Below, piece after piece: positions 22,757-33,670 of a stretch of 64,000 nt of DNA; position 1 is the stretch's first letter, and each line of letters opens with the position of its first letter. The DNA lies in contig NC_091972.1 of NCBI RefSeq assembly GCF_036711975.1, forward strand, positions 9,925,001 through 9,989,000. Reading direction: 5' to 3'. The notes below the pieces were generated by a model. That model had not been told where the DNA came from. It did not search any database and saw only the letters and a list, made by a program, of their open reading frames with translations. Origin of the DNA: Onthophagus taurus (taxonomy: Eukaryota; Arthropoda; Insecta; Coleoptera; Scarabaeidae). Made by a program: the position numbers and the translations under genes.

Positions 22757-25700
22757 ATGAAGTTCCTACTGTTAGTTTTAATAGTTTGCGGTGTTTTTAA
22801 CGTATACAAAACCGCAAAAATTCTTGCGGTGTTACCAGCACCTTCTTACAGTCATTACGTAACCGGCTCAGTGTTAGCTACAGAATTAGCAAGAAGAGGT
22901 CACGAAGTGACTGTGGTTTCAACGTTTAAACCAACAACGGTTCCTTTCGGTAATTATAAGTTTGTTGAAGTAAAGGGGATAAAAGATTTTTTGAAGAGAG
23001 AAGAGAATATTCTTCACTATTTCGAATTTGATAACTATAACAAACCATTTATAAGTTACGTTGTTCATAAATTTGCTTATAATGTAATAGAATTTTTTTT
23101 TAATGACGAAAATGTTAAAGAATTTATAAAATCCGGTGGACATTACGATGTCGTTTTTGTTGACGAATTTTTTAATGAAGCTCTTTATGGATTTTGTAAT
23201 TTATTTAAAGCTGCATGTGTGAACTTGTGTTCGGTGAGCCCAACAATATGGTGTAACAGACCGACTGGAAATATTGGTATGGCTTCTTATTCATCGGGAA
23301 TGGGTACGAATTATTCACCGAAAATGTCATTTTTTCAACGACTACACAATTTATTTTTATTTATCGCCGAAGAATTCATTTATCATGGCTATCATATACC
23401 AAAAATGGAAAAACTTTTACACAAAAGCTTCCCGAATTCACCGCCTTTATACGATTTAATTTATAATATTTCAATGGTTTTTGTTAATTCTCATCCGGCG
23501 ATGAACGCACCACTTCCTTTAACACCGAATATGATTGAATTAGCCGGAATGCATTTAGATCGCATGAAAAATGAGAAAATTCCGGACGATATCCAATCCT
23601 TTTTAGATAAACATAACGAAGGAGTTGTGTATTTTGCTTTGGGCTCGAACGCTAAAAGTAAAGATTTTCCGAAACGCGTTCTCAAAGAGCTTATGAATGG
23701 ATTTAAAAAATGGGGAAAACCTATTTTATGGAAATTTGAAGATGAACTTCCTGAAAAGCTTGAAAACGTTAAAATCGCATCTTGGTTACCACAAACAAGC
23801 GTTTTAGGTATTTTTTTTAATTTATATTATTAAATATTTTTATTTAAGGTTTAATCAACCCGATACCTGGTTTTCCGCTTACCATGAAAATTCTACAGGA
23901 GGATGCTCTAAAATTCCTCTTACAAACTTCTAGGACTTGTAAAGTGTTACACCATTAACAACTTGAAAAAGCAACAAATTCATCCAATTTCCATATTTTT
24001 GTATTTTTTTCGATATTGATGAATCTGAGAGCAAAAATGAAAGAGAGCAATATTGTTATGAATCAAAATTGCTGCAGCTTTTGTTCTTAAAGTTTTTTAT
24101 GATATGCTTCGTTTTCCGCGTGGTACATTAAATATTTGAAAAAACAAAATTTATCTAATTTGTATATGTTCGTATTTTTCTCGATTTTGACAGATCTGAG
24201 AGCAAAAGTGCAAGAGAGTAATATTGTTAGGAATTTAAGTGCCACAACTTTTGTTCTAAAAGTTTTTTTATAACATGCTCCGTTTCTCGAGTGGTACCAT
24301 TAAGAACTTGAAAAAGCAACAAATTCATTTAATTTCATACTTTCGTATTTTTCTCGACATTAACGCATCTGAGAGCAAAAGTGCAAGAGAGCAATATTGT
24401 TAAGAATCAAAGTTGCTACAACTTTTGTTCTAAAAGTTTTGTTACAATATGCTTCGTTTCCCCGAGTGGTACCATTAACAACTTGAAAAAGCAATATATT
24501 CATCCAATATTCATATTTTCGTATTTTTCTTGATATTGACGCATCTAAGAGCAATAGTGCAAGAGAACAATATTATTAGGAATAAAATTTGCTATAACTA
24601 TTGTTCCAAAAGTTTTTTTTTGTAATACGCTCCGTTTCCCAAGTGGTACCATTAACAACTTGAAAAACGACAAATTCATCCAATTTCCATATTTTTGTAC
24701 TTTTCTCGATATTGACAAATCTGAGACCAAAAGTGCAAGAGAGCAATATTGTTAAGAATAAAATTTGCTGCAACTTTTGTTCTAAAAGTTTTTTTGTAAC
24801 ATGCTCCGTTTCCCGAGTGGTACCATTAAGAACTTAAAAAGCAACAAATTCATCCAATTTCCATACTTTCGTATTTTTCTCAATATTGACGCACCTGAGA
24901 GCAAAAGTGCAAGAGAGCAATATTGTTATGAATCAAAATTGCTACAGCTTTTGTTCTTAAAGTTTTTTTATGATATGCTTCGTTTTCCGCGTGGTACATT
25001 AAATATTTGAAAAAACAAAATTTATCTAATTTGTATATGTTCGTATTTTTCTCGATTTTGACAGATCTGAGAGCAAAAGTGCAAGAGAGTAATATTGTTA
25101 GGAATTTAAGTTGCCACAACTTTTGTTCTAAAAGTTTTTTTAAAGCATGCTCCGTTTCTCGAGTGGTACCATTAAGAACTTGAAAAAGCAACAAATTCAT
25201 TTAATTTCATACTTTCGTATTTTTCTCGACATTGACGCATCTGAGAGCAAAAGTGCAAGAGAGCAATATTGTTAAGAATCAAAGAGGCTACAACTTTTGT
25301 TCTAAAAGTTTTGTTATAATATGCTTCGTTTTTCCAAGTGGCACCATTAACAACTTGAAAAAGCAACAAATTCATCCAATATTCATGTTTTCGTATTTTT
25401 CTTGATATTGACGCATCTAAGAGCAATAGTGCAAGAGAACAATATTATTAGGAATAAAATTTGCTATAACTATTGTTCCAAATTTTTTTTTGTAACACGC
25501 TCCGTTTCCCAAGTGGTACCATTAACAACTTGAAAAACGACAAATTCATCCAATTTCCATATTTTTGTACTTTTCTCGATATTGACAAATCTGAGACCAA
25601 AAGTGCAAGAGAGCAATATTGTTAAGAATCAAAATTGCTACAACTTTTGTTTCAAAAGTTTTTTTTGTAATACGCTCCGTTTCCCAAGTGGTACCATTAA

Positions 25701-26653
25701 CAACTTGAAAAAGGAACAAATTCATTCAATATTCATATTTTCATATTTTTCACGATTTTGACACATCTGAGAGCAAAACTGAAAGAGAGCAACATTGTTA
25801 AGAATAAAATTTGCTACAACTTTTGTTCTAAAAGTTTTTGTTTCTTCTCGCTGTTCTTGTATTTATGTATGGAAGTAGCTAAGTGTACATTTTCTTCTAT
25901 GTTCGTTTTAAGTAGTATTTTGATGTTTCAGTTTGCGTTGAAAATGTTTGATTGATGTCGATTTTGAACGTAATTGAAATTTAGTCTTTTACAATTTCCA
26001 CGCGATATTATCCACGTGGATAAATTGTGTCATTGTTTTTATTTATATTTATTTTTAATTAAAATGTTGTAGCACATAAAAACGTTATTGCTTTTATAAC
26101 GCACGGTGGACGTTTGAGTATCATAGAATCTTTATATTACGGGGTACCGATGATTGGAATCCCTATTTTTGCTGAACAACCCCACAATATAGCTGAAATG
26201 GTTTATTACAAGTACGGAATTGGATTAGATTTAAACACATTCACCGCTGAAGATTTGTACAACTCTCTTCATGAAATAACCACTAATTCAAAGTAAGTTA
26301 AAAAAAATCGATTAGAAAATTATAAACATTTTTTGGAATAATTTCAAAGGTTTTCCGAAGAAGCTGAAATGCGATCGAAAATTATGCAAAAGAAAAATGC
26401 TTTAGACGAGGCGGTTTATTGGATCGAACATCTTGTCGAATTTAAAGGTGGTTCTTATTTGAGAACTGCGGGCGTTGATTTACCTTGGTATCAATTTTGG
26501 ATGGTCGACGTGATTGGATTTTGTGTCGTTTGCGGTTTTGTTTTAATAACGATCGTTATATTTTCAATTTTAAAATGTTTGAAATGTTTAAAACGTAAAC
26601 CGCTTTTTTATATTAATAATGAAAGTATTAGTATTGATAAAAAGAAAAAATAA
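22757..26653 (+). CDS. UDP-glycosyltransferase (insect UGT), three exons
   Basis: Exons 22757-23807, 26073-26292 and 26350-26653 join through GT-AG introns (2265 and 57 bp; phases 1 and 2) into 524 residues, a normal UGT length. Insect UGTs transfer sugar, usually from UDP-glucose, to small lipophilic molecules on the luminal side of the ER. Visible features are a signal peptide (residues 1 to about 20), the catalytic His33 in PAPSYSHYV and a partner Asp136 in VFVDEFF. The donor-binding signature at residues 358-386 runs from FITHGGRLS to PIFAEQ. One transmembrane helix spans about 475-500, and a KKKK tail fits dilysine ER retention. The signature has Arg364 where most members have a hydrophobic residue, and AEQ where GDQ is commoner. 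The first intron is nearly all satellite DNA. The gene appears intact, but its substrate cannot be predicted. Confidence 0.95.
23940..25845 (-). repeat. inverted satellite array inside UGT intron 1, 871-bp higher-order unit
   Basis: About eleven monomers of the family seen at 20050-21990 lie in reverse orientation, for example gttctaaaagttttttta, tggtaccattaa.aacttgaaaaagc and gcaagagagcaatattgtta. Markers such as tttgacagatctgag (24187, 25058) and gcaatagtgcaagagaac (24551, 25422) recur exactly 871 bases apart. A five-monomer higher-order unit is therefore present in about two copies. It occupies nearly all of the 2265-bp intron. Confidence 0.93.
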
Positions 26654-26689
26654 TAATCCTTTATAATTATTATTATTATTTGGCGAATA

Positions 26690-27170
26690 TTTGCAGCTTT
26701 TTTATTGGCGCCTCTCGCATCTCAACCGTCAGCAGTCCTTATCATTCCAATCATCTTCACCCAGTCCTCTCCTCTTCATCTCCTGGACAATTTTTTTTCC
26801 GTTTTAGTTCCAAACATTAAGTGGGATTCTCTTTTTACTCATTTGGCGTAGATGTCCATACCATTTTAGTTGTAGTATTAGTCCAGCATAGTTATGCCGC
26901 AGCATTTTCTCCAAAACATCATCTCTGCTGCTAGCAGTCTTCGAGTTGTGTCCTTGTTTTTCAACCATACTTCTGACCCATACGTCATTAATGGTTCTAT
27001 AATGGCCCTAAAAATATTGTTGTCTCCTACCCATATTCCCATCTGGTTGCATTTCCTTTCCCAATGTTTTAGGATTGAGTGGATATAGATCTTGAATATT
27101 GTGGGAGAAAGGCAGCATCCCTGTTTGACACCTTTTGTAGAAGAGAAAGCATCAGTTGTGGGCTTTCCTA
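26690..27170 (-). pseudogene. LINE reverse-transcriptase remnant, internally deleted
   Basis: Minus-strand translation gives TKGVKQGCCLSPTIFKIYI, then WERKCNQMGIWVGDNNIF, then a jump to EPLMTYGSEVWLKNKDTTRR-LAAEMMFWRKC, and after frameshifts WYGHLRQMSKKRIPLNVWN. This is the order RT palm to C-terminal region of an RTE-like LINE. The catalytic FADD block is deleted at the jump. The remnant starts 37 bases past the UGT stop, so it may supply UGT 3' UTR sequence. Confidence 0.8.
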
Positions 27171-28379
27171 TCTGCCGCGTTATCCCTGTATAACGCTTTC
27201 ACAGCATGGATGTAAATTCTGTTGATGCCTGCATCTGTTAGGGCAATTCATAATTTCTGAATTTTTCACAGATCTATATATATAATATGTATTTCCCTTC
27301 CTTTTGACAGCTTCTTTTCAACTAGTGTCTAAGCGTGAATAAATTATCTCTTTCTGTTTCTAATCCTTTATAATTAAAATTTAAATTGTGAAATTGAGTG
27401 AAAAAGAAGTTCACTCTGTATATTTCGTTAAACTTCGTAATCTCGCTCCAATCGATTTCTCTAATAATAAAATTGTTTTCATAACTCAAATCTGTACTTG
27501 CAACCGTATTATCTACACTTTTCAATTGTTATTACATTATTATATTAATATTAAATTGAATTGATTCTGTTTCTATTCGTGAAACTATAACTTGCGGTTT
27601 AGTTGCGGTTCTCGTTAATAGATACATAACATGCACGTATCATAAATCCACGTTACAATCAGAGATTTTTGTCTTAGGACGTTTAAACCCGATAAGCCAT
27701 TTCATAAATAAAAATGAAAATAGTCGTCGGCCTGACATTATATTATTACAGTTACGTTACATAGCGGGAGGTAAAAATATACCGCTCCTTACGTTGCTTT
27801 TGTTTCCATATTTCCACATAAAACATGTTTTAGAAAATAATATACCATGAGAATCATGAATTATTAATTAACATTTACCATATTCTAGAATAATAGGATC
27901 GCCTTTTTCTCGGTAATTTTCATGTGGTTTTAATGTTTTTCGGTAAAAACCTCATTACGGGATTTCGATAATTTAATTAATTTATTATGAGTATTTTCAA
28001 TGTTAATTGAAATGAAATGATTTCATTTTATTACTTTTTATTAATACGTGTGTAATAAATTTATAAAGTTAATTTAGAATTAAAATTCATGTAATCATAA
28101 TTTGTAGTAACTTTTATTAGTATTGTGTTGGTAATAAAGATAAATATAGATGTCAAATTAATTAACACTTTCTTTTATATATTTTTTATACAGTTTTTTT
28201 TTGTACTTTTATTTCATATCGCAACACCAAGCAGAGGTAGGAATTTTTTGACTAAAGTTGGCAGAAATGTTTACGTTTTAAAAAGTAGTAATTGATTAAA
28301 ATTTTCATTCATATCATCGTTTTATCCTTGAAATACTAATATTTTAAAAGTATTAACCCCCCGTATTTAGCATTTCGTA
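27171..28379. other. AT-rich intergenic DNA
   Basis: A minus-strand frame of about 67 codons at 27322-27525 has a protein-like composition but no ATG and no recognised domain. No repeats stand out before the array that begins near 28380. Confidence 0.4.
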
Positions 28380-29850
28380 GAAAGGATAACCACACTTTAA
28401 ATAACATTCTTATAAATTTACATAGAATTTTGATTATGTGTATGTTTAGAAATTGTATAGCGTTAATAATACCAACACCTTTGAAAATTTTCCAAAGTGT
28501 TAATAAAAGTGTCCTCTTTCCAATGAACCAACCCGTTTTGAAAAATAACTTTTAGTTTTTGAGAATACAATATTTGAAGTTAATAAGATAATTAATTAAG
28601 ATAATTTTCAAAATTCGCTATAAAATTAATTTCTTGAAGGATCCTTGTAGAAATATCACCAATAAAATTATTAATTATCGTATCCTCTTTTTAATGCAAA
28701 AAACCGTTTTGAAAAATCACTTTTAGTTCTTGAGAAATACATTTTTGAAATAATCGACATTTTTCGACTTTTGCAATTTTCGCCGATTAAATTTTAAAAC
28801 TTCGTATAAAATCCATTTCTTGGAATATGCATATGAAAATTTCCCAAAATGTTAATAAAAGTGTCATCTTTCCAATGAACCAACCCGTTTTGAAAAATAA
28901 TTTTTAGTTTTTGAGAAAACAATATTTGAAGTTTTGATAAAATTTACGATGTTGCAATTTTCATCGATAATTTTCAAAATTCGCTATAAAATTAATTTCT
29001 TGAAGGATCCTTGTGGAAATATCACCAATTATTAATTAAAGTATCCTCTTTTTAATGCAAAAAGCCATTTTGAAAAATCACATTTAGTTCTTGAGAAACA
29101 CATTTTTGAAATAATCGACAATTTTTCGAATTTTGCAATTTTTGCCGATTAAGTTTTAACAATTCGTATAAAATCCATTTCTTGGAATATGAGTATGAAA
29201 ATTTCCCAAAGTGTTAATAAAAGTGTTCTCTTTCCAATTAACCAGTCCGTTTTGAAAAATAACTTTTGGTTTTTGAGAAAACAATGTTTGAAGTTTTGAA
29301 ATAATTTTCGATGTTGCAATTTTCATCGATAATTTTCGAAAATTCGCTATAAAGTAATTTCTTGAAGGATCCTTGTAGAAATATCACCAATTATTAATTA
29401 AATATCCTCTTTTTAATGCAAAAAGCCGTTTTGAAAAATCACATTTAGTTCTTGAGAAATAAATTGTTGAAATAATCGACAATTTTTCGAATATTACAAT
29501 TTTCGCTGATTAAGTTTTAAAAATTCATATAAAATCCATTTCTTGGAATATGAGTATGAAAATTTCCCAAAATGTTAATAAAAGTGTCCTCTTTCCAATG
29601 AACCAACCCGTTTTGAAAAATAACTTTTAGTTTTTGAGAAAATCTTGTTTGAAGTTTTGATAAAATTTTCGATGTTGCAATTTTCATCGATAATTTTCAA
29701 AGTCGCTATAAAATTAATTTCTTGAAGGATCCTTGTGGAAATATCACCAATTATTAATTAAAGTATCCTCTTTTTAATGCAAAAAGCCGTTTTAAAAAAT
29801 CACTTTTAGTTTTTGAGAAAACAACATTTTCTACTTTCTTATTAATTTCA
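28380..29850 (-). repeat. satellite array, about 360-bp dimer of 180-bp halves
   Basis: gttaataaaagtgt recurs near 28498, 28851, 29215 and 29577, a period of 353-364. Within each period two related halves alternate, one with caacccgttttgaaaaataa and one with aaagccgttttgaaaaatca. Both are followed by cttttagttyttgagaaa, so the unit is a diverged dimer. The reverse complement resembles the array at 31190-33670 (ctcaaaaactaa.... tttcaaaaacggtttgg). Orientation is given relative to that array. Confidence 0.88.
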
Positions 29851-30036
29851 TGTTTATTCAAATATCGCAATAATGTTTCAATGTAGGGTATCACTTCAGA
29901 AATGCACCAGAAATTATAAACATAATGACCGGATAAATATTCCGGTATCCGGCTTTTCGCAAAATCACCATCCGTTCCATCACCACCTTTAAGTGATGTT
30001 TAACTACAGTGTGTTAATTAATTATCGTACCCAACG

Positions 30037-30122
30037 TCATCATTGCAAGTATGCAACCAATATCACAGTATTGGTATTGCAATAGGCGATTTGCGATATT
30101 GGTTGCATCCTTGCAATGATGA
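30037..30122. repeat. 86-bp hairpin with 28-bp stem
   Basis: The arm 30037-30064 (tcatcattgcaagtatgcaa continuing ccaatatc) pairs with 30095-30122 with a single mismatch over 28 bases, around a 30-base loop. Size and near-perfect pairing fit a microRNA precursor or a tiny MITE. No known microRNA was recognised, so it is listed as a repeat and not as an RNA gene. Confidence 0.7.
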
Positions 30123-30299
30123 TTTGTGACAATGATGTACTTAGTTTCTTGCAAAGAGATAGTCTTATCAAATCTTGTTTTTAGAAAAACTTAAGATTTA
30201 AGTCGTAAATGAAATGAAATACGTTATAAACTAAAGCTTTTTGGTAATTTTCTTAAAATTTCTAACTTATAATTCTTATTTTTTTCTAATTTAACTTTA

Positions 30300-30620
30300 T
30301 AGAAAAAAAAGACAAGTTGTTGAAAGACAAGGAAAGGTCGATACTTCTCCTTGGGATCCCGGAGAGAAATAGGGAGAGACGACGTCGTAGAACGCCCGCC
30401 CGGATCGCAATAGTACGGCCCGGAGCCGGGGCCACCGCTCAGAAAGGGAAACAGAGGGAGAGAGAGAGAGCTGTGAGGGTGGCGTCCCGGCGCGGCACGG
30501 TGCGGCGCGCTGCCCCCGTGACAAGTGTATCCCCCTACCCGAGGCTCCACCCGACCCCCAACCCAACCCCATCCAACCCCCGCCTGACAACTTTTTATGC
30601 CGAACCTTAAAGCCGAACGG
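30300..30620. other. GC-rich island between inverted satellite arrays
   Basis: A sharp GC-rich block (core 30350-30590) lies in very AT-rich surroundings. It has a gagagagagag tract at 30457-30469 and a C-rich end with accccaacccaaccccatcc. Frames are open on both strands, but the translations are Gly/Pro/Arg-rich without domains. It is most likely a promoter, CpG-rich regulatory element or non-coding first exon. Confidence 0.4.
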
Positions 30621-31189
30621 TTCAACCATCCTCAATGTTTAAAGGCGATAGAACACGTTAAATACTAGTTTTCCATCCTTGTTCGTTTCATTTTCAAAGG
30701 AATCTTCTATCGATTCTCTTTTCGACACCCTCTTTATGATAGCGCAAAGGGTAAAAGGTGTTTTTCTTCATTCAAGAAAAAAAAATGAAAAGGATTCAAA
30801 AAATAGACAGCTTCTTATTCTATTTTCAGTTTTTTTTAGTTGTTATTATTTTTCAAACGAAGTTCTTAACACTAAGTACACTTTTTTGGCACTTTTCAAC
30901 AATTATACTTTCTTTAATTCTACTTTATTTTACTCTAAAACAACATTTTTTATACATTCTTTTTTGCTGTTCCATAAAAGTACATAAACTTTTTGTTTGA
31001 TAAAGTTTTTTTAAGAACTACAACGTAATTTGTGGGTTTAATTCGAAATGTTCGCCGTTAATATAAAAAAATTGTGGTTTATGAGCTAATCATTGAATCA
31101 TCTCACAGGTTATTGTGACCAAACCCCATAGTTCAAAGTGTTGTACGGGATGTTCTCCAAAATATTTTTGGAATATTTTAAATATATTA
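30621..31189. other. T-rich intergenic DNA
   Basis: Phe/Leu-rich short frames reflect T-richness. No gene or repeat was recognised. Confidence 0.5.
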
Positions 31190-33670
31190 TATTTTGAAAC
31201 AAAACCTTCACCAATTATAAAGTAATAATTGTAATTAATTAAATAATTTTTATCTCAAAAACTAAGAAATATTTTCAAAAACGGTTTGGACCACTAAATA
31301 GGGAAAGCTTTCTTTTATCTACTCAATAAGTTTCAAATCAATTCATAAATAAATCGATTTTATATGAATTTTTAAAGTTTAAAGAGAAAAATTGTTGAAT
31401 TAAAAATCGGGATTGAACTTTAAGAATATTTTTCTCAGGAACCAAAAGGGATTTTTAAAAACGGTTGCTTTCATTAAAAAGAGGATTAATTTTTGTGTTA
31501 AAAATTGGGAAAATTAAAAAAATTTAATAAAAAATTGGTTTTTTACGATTTTTTGAAACAAAACCTTCACCAATTATAACGTAATAATTGTAATAAATTA
31601 AATAATTTTTATCTCAAAAACTAAGAAATATTTTCAAAAACGGTTTGGGCCATTAAATAGGGAAAGCTTTCTTTTATCTACTCAAAAAGCTTCGAATCAA
31701 TTCATAAATAAATCGATTTTATATGAATTTTTAAATTTGAAAGAGAAAATTTGAAAACGGTCGCTTTCATTAAAAAGGGGATTAATTTTTGTATTAAAAA
31801 TTGAAAAAATTAAAAAAATTTAATAAAATATTGATTTTATATGAATTTTTAAATTTGAAAGAGAAAAATTGTTGAATTAAAAATCGGGATTGAACTTTAA
31901 GAATTTTTTTCTCAAGAACCAAAAGGAATTTTTAAAAACGGTCGCTTTCATTAAAAAGAGGATTAATTTTTGTGTTAAAAATTGAAAAAATTAAAAAAAT
32001 TTATTAAAAAATTGATTTTATATGATTTTTTGAAACAAAACCTTCACCAATTATAAAGTAAATAATTGTAATAAATTGAATAATTTTTATCTAAAAAACT
32101 AAGAAATATTTTCAAAAACGGTTTGGACCACCAAATAGGGAAAGCTTTCTTTTATCTACTCAATAAGTTTCGAATCAATTCATAAATAAATCCATTTTAT
32201 GTGAATTTTTAAAGTTGAAAGAGAAAAATTGTTGAATTAAAAATCGGGATTGAACTTTAAGAAATTTTTCTCAAGAACCAAAAGGAATTTTTTAAAACGG
32301 TCGCTTTCATTAAAAAGGGGATTAATTTTTGTATTAAAAATTGAAAAAATTAAAAAAATTTAATAAAATATTGATTTTATATGAATTTTTAAATTTGAAA
32401 GAGAAAAATTGTTGAATTAAAAATCGGGATTGAACTTTAAGAATATTTTTCTCAGGAACCAAAAGGAATTTTTAAAAACGGTTGGTTTCATTAAAAAGAG
32501 GATTAATTTTTGTGTTAAAAATTGGGAAAATTAAAAAAATTTAATAAAAAATTGATTTTTTACGATTTTTTGTAACAAAACCTCTACCAATTATAAAGTA
32601 ATAATTGTAATAAATTAAATAATTTTTATCTCAAAAACAAAGAAATATTTTCAAAAACGGTTTGGACCACCAAATAGGGAAAGCTTTCTTTTATCTACTC
32701 AAAAAGTTTCGAATCAATTCATAAATAAATCGATTTTATATGAATTTTTAAAGTTGAAAGAGAAAAATGGTTGAGTTAAAAATCGGGATTGAACTTTAAG
32801 AATTTTTTTCTCAAGAACTAAAAGGAAATTTTAAAAACGGTCGCTTTCTTTAAAAAGAGGATTAATTTTTGTGTTAGAAATTGAAAAAATTAAAAAAATT
32901 TAATAAAAAATTGATTTTATATGATTTTTTGAAACAAAACCTTCACCAATTATAAAGTAAATAATTGTAATAAATTGAATAATTTTTATCTAAAAAACTA
33001 AGAAATATTTTCAAAAACGGTTTGGACCACCAAATAGGGAAAGCTTTCTTTTATTTACTCAATAAGTTTCGAATCAATTCATAAATAAATCGATTTTATA
33101 TGAATTTTTAAAGTTGAAAGAGAAAAATGGTTGAATTAAAAATCGGGATTGAACTTTAAGAATTTTTTTCTCGAGAACCAAAAGGAATTTTTAAAAACGG
33201 TCGCTTTCATTAAAAAGAGGATTAATTTTTGTGTTAAAAATTGAAAAAATTAAATAAAAAATTGATTTTTTACGATTTTTTGAAACAAAACCTTCACCAA
33301 TTATAACGTAATAATTGTAATAAATTAAATAATTTTTATCTCAAAAACTAAGAAATATTTTCAAAAACGGTTTGGACCACCAAATAGGGAAAGCTTTCTT
33401 TTATCTACTCAATAAGTTTCGAATCAATTCATAAATAAATCGATTTTATATGAATTTTTAAAGTTGAAAGAGAAAAATTGTTGAATTAAAAATCGGGATT
33501 GAACTTTAAGAATTTTTATCTCAAGAACCAAAAGAAATTTTTAAAAACGGTCGCTTTCATTAAAAAGAAGATTAATTTTTGTATTAAAAATTGAAAAAAT
33601 TAAAAAAATTTAATAAAATATTGATTTTATATGATTTTTTGAAACAAAACCTTCACCAATTATAATTAAT
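31190..33670 (+). repeat. satellite array, about 360-bp dimer, second copy
   Basis: ccttcaccaattataa.gtaa recurs near 31204, 31563, 32040, 32580, 32938, 33289 and 33649. Spacings are 351-360 except two longer intervals of about 477 and 540, where partial units are inserted or duplicated. Each unit has two halves around aaaaacggtttggacca and aaaaacggtcgctttcatt. It is the same family as 28380-29850 but in the opposite orientation and more uniform. Confidence 0.9.

Noticed and set aside
20050..25845. Regularly spaced repeats considered as a CRISPR array
   Set aside because: The units are contiguous 175-bp monomers with no unique spacers, and the genes around are eukaryotic and intron-containing.
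27322..27525. 67-codon minus-strand frame with protein-like composition
   Set aside because: No ATG, no recognisable family and no neighbouring exon. Could be debris of a mobile element.
30224..30635. Open frames on both strands of the 30.3-kb island
   Set aside because: Gly/Pro/Arg-rich translations with no family match. Stop codons are rare only because of base composition.
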